From: Sphingobacteriales bacterium 50-39
GTDB taxonomy: Bacteria > Bacteroidota > Bacteroidia > Chitinophagales > Chitinophagaceae
Reading direction: 5' to 3'
Length of the DNA stretch: 64,000 nt
Assembly: GCA_001898505.1 (NCBI GenBank)
Contig: MKTZ01000020.1
Coordinates: 172,558-236,557, forward strand
Shown here: positions 9,738 to 19,170 of the stretch, in pieces
Layout: every line of letters begins with the position of its first letter
Position numbering within the stretch: position 1 is the stretch's first letter
Program-made: the position numbers and the translations under genes
The notes under the pieces: generated by a model
What the model was told of the DNA's origin: nothing
Seen by the model: only the letters and a program-made list of their open reading frames with translations
The model's database searches: none

Positions 9738-12260
9738 TTATAAGTCCAGCTCCGTCTGCGGAGATTCTTTCGCTTCTTCCTTATGCCCCCACTCCACTTC
9801 CACACTCTTGCTGAAATCGAAGAGCTTGGTGCCCACGGTCTTCCAGCCTGTGACCTCCACAAAATCGGCGATCTTGATCTTCTGGGTCTTCGCCTGCGCG
9901 CCACGTCCCGACTTGATCAAGGCAATGGGTTGAGGATGCAGGGTGACAGCCTCCAGCCGATTGCCCTCCCCTTCCTTGATAAAAAGGAACTTATTATGTA
10001 AGGTCGTAGTCTCGATCTTAAACCGTTTGACATTATACAGCAGCTTCTCATTATCCAGGTAGATGGCGGTAATGACCCTCTCCGGATCGAACTTGCGTAT
10101 CTCCACTATCTTGTCCGCATCAAACCGCTGTGTAAGCTCGGTATCTGTTATCTCATAATTACCGTCGGAATAGATCACCAGCAGCTTTTCGTCATTGTCA
10201 AAGCTGCCGAGATATTCGCCTTTCTCCTCGGTATTCAACCGGCCAAACGTCGCATCGAACCATAGTTTGCGGCCGCTGAGCGTGGCTTTGCCGGCCTCTT
10301 TGAATTTTACGGTCCGGATGGGATACTTCGTCACCTGGTTCCCCAGACTGCTGCGGTTCTTTACCTCCAGGGTCTCGAAATAAAAATCGAACTCCTTGAT
10401 ACGGGCAGAGCTGTTGGGGCTAAGGACGATCTTGACGACTTCCGCCTCGCCATTCGGGTTCACGGTAAAATAATGCACCCGGCTCTTGGGATCTTCCTTG
10501 GCCAGATCATATTCCCTGTCACGGGTGACACCGGTGACGTTAAACCGCTTGGCATAGCTGATGCCTGTCTTGCCGTCCACATAGATCATATTGTAGGTGG
10601 TGCGTTCGTCATTCTTCCGAAAGACACCCACATAGATGATGTCCTTTCCGATGAACGCCTTGTCGGCCACCTTTACCACCTTCATTTTCCCTCCTTTGGT
10701 AAAGGCAATGATATCGTCCAGGTCGGAACAGTCCGCCACAAACTCGTCCTTCTTCAGCCCGGTGCCGATAAATCCGTCCGACCTGTTCACATAGAGCTTG
10801 ACGTTTGCAATGGCCACCTGCTGCGCCTGGATAGCTTCGAACAGCTTGATCTCTGTCTTGCGCTCACGGCCTTTCCCGTATTTCTTCAACAGGTTCTCAT
10901 AATAGGCCACGGCATAATCCACCAGGTTGGCCAGATCATGCTTCACCTGCCTGATCTCGGCTTCCAGCCCCTTGATCTGTGCATTCAGCTCGTCGATGTC
11001 CAGGCGATAGATCCTCCGCACAGGCTTCTCCGTGAGCTTTATGACATCCTCCCGGCTGATGTCCCTTTTCAGCTGTTTGCGGAAGGGCTCGAAGGCCTTG
11101 GCGATGGCGGTCAACACCTTTTCCCAGGTCTCGTGCTTCTTCTCCAGCTCTTTGTATATCTTCTCCTCGAAGAATATCTTTTCCAGCGATGTATAATGCC
11201 ATTTTTCCTGCAGCTCGGCCAGCTTTATTTCCAGCTCCCTTTTCAAAAGCCCCTTCGTATGATCTACGGAATGGGTCAGCAACTCCCGTACTCCCAGGAA
11301 TTGGGGCTTCTCCCCGGCAATGACACAGGCATTGGGTGAAATGCTCACCTCGCAGTCCGTAAATGCATAAAGAGCATCGATGGTAATGTCGGGAGATATC
11401 CCCGGCGCCAGGTCTATCTGTACCTCCACCTCTGCCGCCGTATTGTCCGTTACCTTCTTGATCTTGATCTTGCCCTGCTCGTTGGCCTTGATGATGGAGT
11501 CGATCAGCTGCGAGGTTGTGACGCCGTATGGGACATCCTTTATCAGCAGCGTCTTCTTATCCAGCTCCTCGATATGGGTACGCACCCGGACCTTCCCTCC
11601 CCTCTTGCCGTCGTTATAATTGGTGACATCGATCATCCCCGCGGTCAGGAAGTCGGGGTATAATTCAAATTTCTTATTCTTCAGGTATTTGATAGCGGCC
11701 TCACAAAGCTCGATAAAGTTATGGGGCAGTATTTTGGTGGCAAGCCCCACCGCGATCCCTTCCGCTCCATGGGCCAGCAGCAGCGGGAATTTCATGGGCA
11801 GCGTCACGGGCTCGTTCTTCCGTCCATCGTAGCTCAACTGCCATTCGGTGGTCTTGGCATTGAAAGCCACTTCCAATGCAAATTTGCTGAGACGCGCTTC
11901 GATATACCGGCTGGCGGCCGCATCATCCCCCGTGCGAACATCCCCCCAGTTGCCCTGTGTCTCGATCAGCAGGTCCTTCTGTCCCATGTTTACAAGTGCC
12001 TCGCCGATACTGGCATCCCCGTGGGGATGGTATTGCATGCTCTGGCCAATGATATTGGCGACCTTGTTGAATCGGCCGTCATCCATCTCTTTCATGGCAT
12101 GCAGGATACGACGCTGCACTGGCTTGAGCCCGTCCTCTATGGCGGGCACCGCCCTCTCCAGTATCACATAGGAGGCATAGTCCAGGAACCAGTTCTTGTA
12201 TTGTCCGGTGACACCGGACCCGTTCTCGTGAAAATCTTCTGGTATTTTGCTCTTGGCCAT
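9738..12260 (-). CDS. parC: DNA topoisomerase IV subunit A
   Basis: 840 residues. Breakage-reunion subunit that decatenates daughter chromosomes. The winged-helix/tower domain contains the active-site tyrosine in 'AAASRYIEARL' (Tyr119) and the quinolone-determining stretch 'HPHGDASIGEAL'. A coiled coil follows at about 430-480. The C-terminal part is a degenerate beta-pinwheel without the GyrA box, which argues for ParC rather than GyrA, as does co-transcription with parE. It is the last gene of parE-DUF1835-DUF4260-parC, 7 bp after its neighbour. Confidence 0.93.
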   Translation of the reverse strand: MAKSKIPEDFHENGSGVTGQYKNWFLDYASYVILERAVPAIEDGLKPVQRRILHAMKEMDDGRFNKVANIIGQSMQYHPHGDASIGEALVNMGQKDLLIETQGNWGDVRTGDDAAASRYIEARLSKFALEVAFNAKTTEWQLSYDGRKNEPVTLPMKFPLLLAHGAEGIAVGLATKILPHNFIELCEAAIKYLKNKKFELYPDFLTAGMIDVTNYNDGKRGGKVRVRTHIEELDKKTLLIKDVPYGVTTSQLIDSIIKANEQGKIKIKKVTDNTAAEVEVQIDLAPGISPDITIDALYAFTDCEVSISPNACVIAGEKPQFLGVRELLTHSVDHTKGLLKRELEIKLAELQEKWHYTSLEKIFFEEKIYKELEKKHETWEKVLTAIAKAFEPFRKQLKRDISREDVIKLTEKPVRRIYRLDIDELNAQIKGLEAEIRQVKHDLANLVDYAVAYYENLLKKYGKGRERKTEIKLFEAIQAQQVAIANVKLYVNRSDGFIGTGLKKDEFVADCSDLDDIIAFTKGGKMKVVKVADKAFIGKDIIYVGVFRKNDERTTYNMIYVDGKTGISYAKRFNVTGVTRDREYDLAKEDPKSRVHYFTVNPNGEAEVVKIVLSPNSSARIKEFDFYFETLEVKNRSSLGNQVTKYPIRTVKFKEAGKATLSGRKLWFDATFGRLNTEEKGEYLGSFDNDEKLLVIYSDGNYEITDTELTQRFDADKIVEIRKFDPERVITAIYLDNEKLLYNVKRFKIETTTLHNKFLFIKEGEGNRLEAVTLHPQPIALIKSGRGAQAKTQKIKIADFVEVTGWKTVGTKLFDFSKSVEVEWGHKEEAKESPQTELDL

Positions 12261-12267
12261 ATAAATT

Positions 12268-12642
12268 CTATACTACGCTTTTGTTCTTATTATTCTTCCC
12301 AATTTTTCCCAGGTGAGTGTCCTGAAAACCACTGAAATACTTCAGCCCATACCCCATCCCCCTGTCCATCGATGAATGCCCGAAAAGGATCAGGCCCGCA
12401 AATTCCAGATATTCATTCCTCGTATAAAGGCCGATAAGATATAGCGCAATGGCAACGCCCTTATGATGCACTATATTATAACAGATGGCCCCCACTTTAT
12501 TGCCTCCGAGATATCCCAGCATGCCGAGGTCAGGCGCCAGTATCCATACCAGCCACCACCACCATGCAAAATGCAGCTGACTGAAAAGGCAAATGCTCAA
12601 CAGGAACATAGCTGCCTCCTCCCATTTGATAAGGTTTTTCAT
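12268..12642 (-). CDS. DUF4260 family membrane protein
   Basis: 124 residues, four short hydrophobic segments, integral to the inner membrane. The family signature is seen in 'ICYNIVHHKGVAIALYL' and 'GHSSMDRGMGYGLKYF' followed by 'QDTHLG'. The conserved His and Asp could bind a ligand or metal, but no activity is known to me for DUF4260. It sits 7 bp before parC and 9 bp after the DUF1835 gene, inside the topoisomerase IV operon. Its presence there has no obvious functional reason. Confidence 0.8.
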   Translation of the reverse strand: MKNLIKWEEAAMFLLSICLFSQLHFAWWWWLVWILAPDLGMLGYLGGNKVGAICYNIVHHKGVAIALYLIGLYTRNEYLEFAGLILFGHSSMDRGMGYGLKYFSGFQDTHLGKIGKNNKNKSVV

Positions 12643-12651
12643 GGTTGATCT

Positions 12652-13491
12652 TTATGCGGTTGGCTCCGTCATGGGAATAGCAGCCTTGGACTTGATCTCG
12701 AAATCCTTCATACCCCTGATCTCTCCCTGCGCCTCGACCTCCCCTGCGGCGATCAGCTGTTTCAGCCTCCAGAGCATATAGGCATCCCCGGTAGTCTGTT
12801 TTGCTTTGCTGATAAACTGATGGATCAGCTTGCTGGCCTTTATCCAATCCCCGGTGATGAACTTCTTCAACTCTTCATCATAATAGTCATATCCATACTG
12901 CGCCAGCTTCTTGCCACCTTCCAGTATCCGCACGCCCTTGTCCTCATTGCATATCCGGCTCCACTCATCCGGGTCGATCTCGAACTCGCTCAGGGTAATG
13001 GGTCTGGCCAGCTTGCGCGCTTTCAGGAACTCCCGGGCTGGTATCTCGGACAGGTTCACCGGGTAAAAAATATTTCCCTTCTCGTTGATAAAAGGCAGGT
13101 TATTCAGGTACAGTATAAATATCCTGCCCTGGTAGTCCTTTAGCTGGCTCATCAACCAATAATAGCTGCTGACATCATGCTTGTTCTGTGCGGCCCAGAT
13201 CCAAACCATCTCCATAGGATCCTGATCCAGCTTCTCTTTCAAGGCTGCAACGGACGCCGTGTCGTCCTTTACCTCCCCGTTGTCCACCCTCCCATCATAA
13301 TCCCCGCCCGCCAATACGCCACGCCACCACTCTCTCCGGGCCTCCCAGCCTTCCGGCATATAAATATCCTTTAAGGGTCCCACTGCAAAATCATCCTCGA
13401 TCTGGATCACCTCTCCCTGCATGGCGGGCTCCAGCTCGAATGACTTCTGCAAAACATCTACATCGGGACGTTGAAAAACAATGTGGATCAT
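12652..13491 (-). CDS. DUF1835/DUF3658 domain protein
   Basis: 279 residues. The N-terminal half begins '[18 protein letters not shown]' and contains 'DDFAVGPL', the typical DUF1835 opening. The C-terminal half ('[29 protein letters not shown]') fits DUF3658. It is soluble, with no catalytic motif I can name. Its ATG overlaps the parE stop as ATGA (13488-13491), so translation is probably coupled to parE. The function of the family is not established. Confidence 0.75.
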   Translation of the reverse strand: MIHIVFQRPDVDVLQKSFELEPAMQGEVIQIEDDFAVGPLKDIYMPEGWEARREWWRGVLAGGDYDGRVDNGEVKDDTASVAALKEKLDQDPMEMVWIWAAQNKHDVSSYYWLMSQLKDYQGRIFILYLNNLPFINEKGNIFYPVNLSEIPAREFLKARKLARPITLSEFEIDPDEWSRICNEDKGVRILEGGKKLAQYGYDYYDEELKKFITGDWIKASKLIHQFISKAKQTTGDAYMLWRLKQLIAAGEVEAQGEIRGMKDFEIKSKAAIPMTEPTA

Positions 13492-15377
13492 ACTTTTTCC
13501 TCCACGAGGTCCACCTCGACCTTCAGATTATTAATGATAAATTCCTGTCTTTCCTGGGTGTTCTTACCCATGTAATATTCTAATATATGTTGTATATGCG
13601 TCTCCGGCATGATCATCACAGGCTGCACCCGCATATCCGGTCCGATGAAGCGGGCAAACTCTTCCGGCGAGATCTCTCCCAATCCTTTAAAACGGGTGAT
13701 CTCCGGCTTGCTACCCAGCTTTTTCATAGCCGCCTGCTTCTCCGTCTCGTCATAACAATAAATGGTCTCCTGCTTGTTCCGTACCCGGAACAAAGGAGTT
13801 TCTAAAATAAAAACATGCCCGTTCTTCACCAGGTCGGGGAAGAACTGCAGGAAAAAGGTCATCAGCAACAGCCGGATATGCATACCGTCCACGTCGGCAT
13901 CCGTGGCAATAATTATCTTATTATAACGCAGCCCCTCGATCCCGTCTTCAACGTTCAGCGCATGCTGCAAAAGATTAAACTCCTCATTCTCATACACCAC
14001 CTTCTTTGTCAATCCATAGCAATTCAACGGCTTTCCCCGAAGGCTGAACACCGCCTGTCTTTCCACGTCTCTTGCCTTTGTTATACTACCGCTGGCAGAA
14101 TCTCCTTCCGTAATAAAGATCGTGCTCTCTTTTTGTTTTTCCAGCACCTGATCTTTATCCTTCCCTGTAGGCTCCTCATTATAATGATACCGGCAGTCGC
14201 GAAGCTTCTTATTATGCAAATTGGCTTTTTTGGCCCTTTCATTCGCCAGCTTCTTGATACCGGCCAGCTCCTTTCGCTCCTTTTCATTCTGCTCGATACG
14301 CTTTTTCAACGCATCGGCGGTGGTAGGGTTCTTATGTAAATAATTGTCCAGCTCCCTGGCCAGGAAGTCGTATACGAAGTTCTTCATCGACACGCCGCCT
14401 TCCGACATGTATTGGCTGCCTAATTTTGTCTTGGTCTGGGACTCGAACACGGGTTCTACCACGCGCACAGAAACAGCCGCGGCAATACTTTGCCGGATAT
14501 CCGCCGCATCATAGTCTTTCTTGTAGAAATCTCTTGCTACCTTTACAAATGCCTCGCGAAAAGCCTGCTGGTGCGTACCACCCTGGGTGGTATACTGACC
14601 GTTGACGAAACTAAAAATCTCCTCGCCATAGTCGTTGTTGTGCGTAAGGGCAACTTCTATGTCCTCTCCTTTCAAATGGATGATGGGATACCGGAGCTCG
14701 TCCTCATTGGTCTTGCGGCGCAGCAGGTCCAGCAGACCGTCCTTCGACACGTATTTCTTACCGTTGAAGTTGATGATCAGCCCCGCGTTGAGATAACAGT
14801 AATTCCATATTTGGTTCTCCAGGTACTCATGCTTGAAGTGGAAATGCTTGAACACCGTCTCGTCCGGGATAAAGGTCACCAGCGTGCCATTGGACTCGCT
14901 GGATTTTGCTTCCTTGAACTCCTTTGTAAGCACTCCCTTGGCAAATTCAGCGGCCTTCTCCTTTCCTTCCCTGTAGGCCGTCACTTTGAAGTATTGGCTG
15001 AGAGCATTCACGGCCTTCGTACCTACTCCATTGAGACCCACGGACTTCTGAAATGCCTTGCTATCATATTTAGCCCCTGTATTGATCTTGGAAACCACAT
15101 CCACCACCTTTCCCAAAGGAATACCCCGGCCATAGTCACGGATGGTAACGCTCTTTTGATCGATGGTCAGATCAACCTGCTTGCCATACCCCATGGTATG
15201 CTCATCTATACAGTTGTCGATCACCTCTTTGATCAGGACATAAATACCATCGTCCGGACTACTGCCATCCCCTAATTTACCTATATACATACCGGGGCGC
15301 AGGCGTATATGTTCCCGCCAATCAAGACTTTTGATGCTTTCTTCCGTGTACTCGAACAAATTAGATTTTTCTGCCAT
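13488..15377 (-). CDS. parE: DNA topoisomerase IV subunit B
   Basis: 629 residues. ATPase subunit that drives strand passage by ParC. The GHKL ATP site is visible in '[16 protein letters not shown]', 'DYGRGIPLG' and '[15 protein letters not shown]'. The TOPRIM domain shows '[11 protein letters not shown]' and '[14 protein letters not shown]'. '[16 protein letters not shown]' near the end is the ParE/GyrB C-terminal motif. The protein lacks the long E. coli-type insert. The ATG at 15377 ([10 protein letters not shown]) is chosen. An in-frame ATG at 15410 lies upstream of the -7 box at 15398-15405. Confidence 0.93.
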   Translation of the reverse strand: MAEKSNLFEYTEESIKSLDWREHIRLRPGMYIGKLGDGSSPDDGIYVLIKEVIDNCIDEHTMGYGKQVDLTIDQKSVTIRDYGRGIPLGKVVDVVSKINTGAKYDSKAFQKSVGLNGVGTKAVNALSQYFKVTAYREGKEKAAEFAKGVLTKEFKEAKSSESNGTLVTFIPDETVFKHFHFKHEYLENQIWNYCYLNAGLIINFNGKKYVSKDGLLDLLRRKTNEDELRYPIIHLKGEDIEVALTHNNDYGEEIFSFVNGQYTTQGGTHQQAFREAFVKVARDFYKKDYDAADIRQSIAAAVSVRVVEPVFESQTKTKLGSQYMSEGGVSMKNFVYDFLARELDNYLHKNPTTADALKKRIEQNEKERKELAGIKKLANERAKKANLHNKKLRDCRYHYNEEPTGKDKDQVLEKQKESTIFITEGDSASGSITKARDVERQAVFSLRGKPLNCYGLTKKVVYENEEFNLLQHALNVEDGIEGLRYNKIIIATDADVDGMHIRLLLMTFFLQFFPDLVKNGHVFILETPLFRVRNKQETIYCYDETEKQAAMKKLGSKPEITRFKGLGEISPEEFARFIGPDMRVQPVMIMPETHIQHILEYYMGKNTQERQEFIINNLKVEVDLVEEKV

Positions 15378-15397
15378 ATCGGTTCCGATCAAGATGC

Positions 15398-15405
15398 CAA
15401 ATATA
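15398..15405 (-). promoter_or_regulatory. Promoter of the parE-parC operon
   Basis: TATATTTG on the minus strand fully matches TAnnTTTG and lies 20 nt before the parE ATG. No clear -33 TTTG is seen at the right spacing. Confidence 0.5.
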
Positions 15406-15490
15406 GGCAAACGAATTTAGAGCGGTCTTATTTCAATTTCTACACATTGTGCATAACGCTTCATAACACTTTGAGCCTTACATTCGTGCC

Positions 15491-16933
15491 ATGGCTGATA
15501 ATTTTCTATCCCTGGAAGGTCTGACGGTGACAATAGGCGGGCGACAAGTACTTAACAATTTGTATTTGAATATATTACGCGGTCAGCAATGGGCCATCAC
15601 CGGCGCCTCCGGCAGCGGCAAATCTGTCCTGGCGCATACCCTGATGGGCCGGCACTTCCATAGTGGACAATTAACCTTCTTTAAACCCGTGAATAGTGCT
15701 ATTGTCGAACAGCAACACCGGTTTTTAAACCGCAGCGGCACCACCGATCTCTATTATCAACAACGCTTCAACGCCTCCGATGCGGAACAGACGATCACGG
15801 TGGCTCAGGAGCTTACGCCATACGCTTCCGCCGCCGGTCAGGACCTGTTGAGCTGGGAAGGACTGGACAACCTGCACATCCGCCCCCTGCTGGCAAGACC
15901 CCTGATCCAATTATCCAACGGCGAGAACAAAAGGGTACAGCTGGCCATCGCCCTCCTGGAAAATCCCGACCTGCTCATCCTGGACAACCCTTTCCTTGGC
16001 CTGGACACGGAAGGAAGAGCAACCCTGCATCATATTATAAATATGCTGGCTGCAAAAGGCATCCAGCTCCTGCTCATCACTTCCTCCCGGGAATTGCCGG
16101 CCTCCATTACACATGTTGCCCGGCTGGAAGAAGGCAAATGGACGTTCCAGGGACCGAAAGAGCAATTTCACCCGGGCGCCACAACCGTCCGGGACGTCCG
16201 GCTGGATACGGACATCCTGCAGCAGCTGCAGCAATACGCATCGCCCGCTACCTTCTCCACAGCCGTGAAAATGACAAACGTCCATGTATACTACGGCGAG
16301 AAGACATTGTTGGAACACATCGACTGGGAAGTAAAAAAAGGGGAAAGATGGAATGTCAGCGGCCCCAATGGCGCCGGCAAATCCACCCTCCTGAGCCTAA
16401 TCACCGCGGATAATCCCCAGGCCTATGCCAACGATATTCGGCTCTTCGACAGACGGCGCGGCACCGGTGAAACGATCTGGGAGGTCAAACAGAAAATTGG
16501 CTTTGTCTCCCCTGAGCTGCATCTTTATTTCGACTATGGCGCCACCTGCTTCCAGGTCATTGCCAGCGGGCTGTTTGATACCATCGGTCTCTTCCGGCCC
16601 CTGACGGACGAGCAGACCCTGCAAGTCAGCCTCTGGATGAAGCTTCTGTCCCTCGGGGATCTGCGTGCATCCAGGCTGGCACAGCTTTCCACAGGACAAC
16701 AACGCATGGTCCTGCTGGCCCGCGCCCTCATCAAGAACCCTCCCATGCTGATCCTCGACGAACCCTGCCAGGGGCTGGATGAAGAGCGGACAAGCTACTT
16801 TCGACAGCTGATAGGCCTTCTCTGCGAGGCCTTCGGCACGACGCTCATCTATGTAAGCCACTACAAAGAAGAGATCCCGGACGTCGTGGATCGCTTCTTA
16901 CGACTGGACAATGGACGCATAGCAGCATTGTAA
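15491..16933 (+). CDS. Tandem ABC ATPase, ModF/PhrA-like
   Basis: 480 residues, two ABC cassettes and no membrane segment. Cassette 1 has Walker A 'GASGSGKS', signature 'LSNGENKR' and Walker B 'LLILDNPF', where the usual catalytic Glu after Asp is replaced by Asn. Cassette 2 has 'GPNGAGKST', 'LSTGQQRM' and an intact 'LILDEPCQGLD'. The layout is that of ModF, the tandem ATPase linked in E. coli to the molybdate locus. No molybdate permease or binding protein is nearby, so the substrate is unknown. The DN in place of DE suggests that only one cassette hydrolyses efficiently. Confidence 0.8.
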   Translation: MADNFLSLEGLTVTIGGRQVLNNLYLNILRGQQWAITGASGSGKSVLAHTLMGRHFHSGQLTFFKPVNSAIVEQQHRFLNRSGTTDLYYQQRFNASDAEQTITVAQELTPYASAAGQDLLSWEGLDNLHIRPLLARPLIQLSNGENKRVQLAIALLENPDLLILDNPFLGLDTEGRATLHHIINMLAAKGIQLLLITSSRELPASITHVARLEEGKWTFQGPKEQFHPGATTVRDVRLDTDILQQLQQYASPATFSTAVKMTNVHVYYGEKTLLEHIDWEVKKGERWNVSGPNGAGKSTLLSLITADNPQAYANDIRLFDRRRGTGETIWEVKQKIGFVSPELHLYFDYGATCFQVIASGLFDTIGLFRPLTDEQTLQVSLWMKLLSLGDLRASRLAQLSTGQQRMVLLARALIKNPPMLILDEPCQGLDEERTSYFRQLIGLLCEAFGTTLIYVSHYKEEIPDVVDRFLRLDNGRIAAL

Positions 16934-17262
16934 ATGTCCCGCCGCACCTTGCAAATGTTAAGAGAAGTTAAAATTATTTTTTTCGCAGCTTGCTTCGGGA
17001 TGCATTACGCGATTCCCCGCCAATCGCCGAAATCCAGTATTTACGGCACTTTTAGCGATATAACGTCAACGAGCATTCGTAATACAATTATTATTCCTGT
17101 AGAATTATTTCCACACTGACCCGTGCGTTGGGCCCACTCTCCGAAAAAATTATGGCATAGTCCTTGTTTTCATATCTCCAGAATGCCCTCCCTGATGCGT
17201 AGTGTGATTTTGTGTTTTCGGGAAAATAATCAATAATTGTTCACTCTTTAAATTCTCTAAGT
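16934..17262. other. Intergenic stretch upstream of the small prealbumin-like gene
   Basis: 329 bp without a credible gene. It holds two weak hairpins (cgatt/aatcg near 17009 and ccgaaat/atttacgg near 17028) followed by 'cacttttagcgatat'. The 9-mer TAGCGATAT in that tail also ends the element copy at 44411. No tRNA and no strong promoter were seen. Confidence 0.4.
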
Positions 17263-17580
17263 ATGAAATTCACGGGTATTAAACTCGCGGCAATAACATT
17301 TGCCGCAGCTGGACTATTTGCTTTCAACAGCCTGAGAAGTGGTTCTATCAAAGGGACGGTCTCTCCGGCGGAAGGAGGCGTTCGCGCCTGGGCCGAGTCG
17401 TCGACGGATACATTAAGAGCGCCTGTTATAAACGGTTCTTATGAGATCACCGATGCCAAGCCTGGCTCATATAAAGTGATCATCGAAGCAAAGCCTCCCT
17501 ATAAGAATGCAGCGAAGGACGGCATCACCGTCACGGATGGGCAGGCCGCGGATGCAGGGGAAATTAAACTGGAGAAGTAA
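17263..17580 (+). CDS. Small exported protein with a carboxypeptidase regulatory-like fold
   Basis: 105 residues. The N-terminal hydrophobic segment (ITFAAAGLFAFNSL) is probably a signal peptide or anchor. The mature part 'SIKGTVSPAEGG...SYEITDAKPGSYKVIIEAKPPYKNA...VTDGQAADAGEIKLEK' has the beta-sandwich pattern of carboxypeptidase regulatory-like (prealbumin) domains, usually found at the N-terminus of SusC-type proteins but here standing alone. It ends at a strong terminator shared with the convergent susD. The role is unknown. Confidence 0.7.
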   Translation: MKFTGIKLAAITFAAAGLFAFNSLRSGSIKGTVSPAEGGVRAWAESSTDTLRAPVINGSYEITDAKPGSYKVIIEAKPPYKNAAKDGITVTDGQAADAGEIKLEK

Positions 17581-17610
17581 GATGCTGTAGGATAAGTGGT
17601 CTAGTAAAGC

Positions 17611-17640
17611 TAATAGGCCCTCCAGGTGGAGGGCCTATTA
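17611..17640. terminator. Bidirectional terminator between the small exported-protein gene and susD
   Basis: Inverted repeat with 14-bp arms and a GG loop (taataggccctcca/tggagggcctatta), followed by CAATTTTTAA, between convergent genes. Confidence 0.85.
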
Positions 17641-17646
17641 CAATTT

Positions 17647-19149
17647 TTAATTATCCCAAAATACTTTCTGTGTAAGATCGGCCTTTTGTGCAGGCGCATT
17701 GGGGTTGAGATCTATCTCCGACTGGGGATAAAAGAGAGATCTAGGTACGGTGCTCATCACGGCATCGCTGGGTGCTGTCAATGTAGGATAACCCGTTCTT
17801 CTAAAGTCAGTCCAGGGCTCCATCGACTCGCCGAATATAGCCACGTACTTCTCTTCGATGATCTGCTGCAGCTTCTGATCATCCGTGCCCGCCAATGTCC
17901 CATTGGCAGTCAGGTACGTTGCAATATCTCCCGCCGCGACTCCCGCATCCTGCATGGAAGCCGTAATACCCTTGGTAAACCAGTCCTGCGGATCCCCGGG
18001 AGCGCCATACAACGCGGCTTCCGCACGGATAAAGCAATACTCCTTGTAGGTCAGCATGCGTATCGGAGCATCGCCCGAATAAACATAGGCGCCGGCCAGT
18101 ATACCACCGCCGGGCCGCATACTGGGATTACCCGTTGCTGCACCGCGCAAATACGTGTGGACCCTGGAATAGTTGATACCTGTCGGATCACCGGGCTTAA
18201 CACCCTTGTAGGTTGCGGGCGAGGAATTGAAGGGGAAAGGCGTAAAATAGAATGGTAGACGGGGGTCGGACTTACCAACCATCATGCTCACCATCCTGTC
18301 GTTGGCAAACAGGTAATCGGCGCGGCTGGCCTCGAATTGCTGGATAGGGTTCTGCTGCTTAGGCAGGTTAAAGAAAGGCATCTGGAAATTGTCAGCCGTA
18401 GATGCCATGAATGTAATGCCGGCGCTATTGATCAGGGACGTCATCTGGCTTACGGCAAAGGTCTTGTCCTTTTTGCTGTAATGCAGATACAAACGAAGCT
18501 TCAGCGTATTGGCCAGTTTGATCCAGTTGCCTTTTACCTGGCTGAAATCGCCGTTGGTAAAGATCACGGAGTTGAGGCCCGGCGTATAGGTGCTGGACGC
18601 CGCATTCAGGTCGGCAACGGCATCCGTCAGCAATTGCAGGATGGCTGTATAAATGTCCTCGCCCTTATCGTACTTGGGCTGTGTGTTCTTATCCAGCTGC
18701 TGCGCTTCCGAATAGGGCACAGATCCCCAGGCATCCACCATAAGGGAATATTCGTACGCCTTCATGATCTTGGCAATACCGCCATAGTAAGGGCTGCTGG
18801 TAGAAGACGCTTTTTTAATGATCAGCTCGATATCGCTCAGGGTTGAGGAGTTCATGCTGCTCCACAGGTTATTCTCATCACTGCCCTGGATATTATAGCG
18901 GTCATACTCATAGGTCTGATTGGGCTGCGAGGCCTGGCCGGACATTTGCTGTGCAATGAGCGTGCTGTATCTGAACAGGTCGCTGCCGCCTTCGAAACCC
19001 AGGTTCACCTGCGCGGAGGTCAATAGCTGCGCTATAGGAGCGTCCGAGATATTATCGGGGTCCTTATTGATATCGAGGAATTTCCTGCAGGAGGTAATGG
19101 ATAGCACACCCGCAGAGAGAAATAGGATCTTTATATAAGCTCTTTTCAT
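17647..19149 (-). CDS. SusD/RagB-like outer-membrane lipoprotein
   Basis: 500 residues. Surface lipoprotein that caps a SusC-type channel and captures glycans or peptides. The lipobox 'LSITSC' places the lipidated Cys at residue 21. 'CRKFLDINKDPDNISDAPIAQLLTSAQ' is the standard opening of the SusD-like_2 subfamily. Tetratricopeptide-like helices follow, with 'KIMKAYEYSLMVDAWGSVPYSEA' and 'QQIIEEKYVAIFGESMEPWTDFRRTGYP'. It lies 21 bp after its susC partner. No glycoside hydrolase, sigma factor or anti-sigma accompanies the pair, so the substrate cannot be guessed. Confidence 0.9.
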   Translation of the reverse strand: MKRAYIKILFLSAGVLSITSCRKFLDINKDPDNISDAPIAQLLTSAQVNLGFEGGSDLFRYSTLIAQQMSGQASQPNQTYEYDRYNIQGSDENNLWSSMNSSTLSDIELIIKKASSTSSPYYGGIAKIMKAYEYSLMVDAWGSVPYSEAQQLDKNTQPKYDKGEDIYTAILQLLTDAVADLNAASSTYTPGLNSVIFTNGDFSQVKGNWIKLANTLKLRLYLHYSKKDKTFAVSQMTSLINSAGITFMASTADNFQMPFFNLPKQQNPIQQFEASRADYLFANDRMVSMMVGKSDPRLPFYFTPFPFNSSPATYKGVKPGDPTGINYSRVHTYLRGAATGNPSMRPGGGILAGAYVYSGDAPIRMLTYKEYCFIRAEAALYGAPGDPQDWFTKGITASMQDAGVAAGDIATYLTANGTLAGTDDQKLQQIIEEKYVAIFGESMEPWTDFRRTGYPTLTAPSDAVMSTVPRSLFYPQSEIDLNPNAPAQKADLTQKVFWDN

Positions 19150-19170
19150 ATTAAGATGTTTTGTGGTGGA

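Noticed and set aside
10473..11339. Open frame of 288 codons opposite parC
   Set aside because: Antisense to the ParC core; hydrophobic shadow composition without ribosome site.
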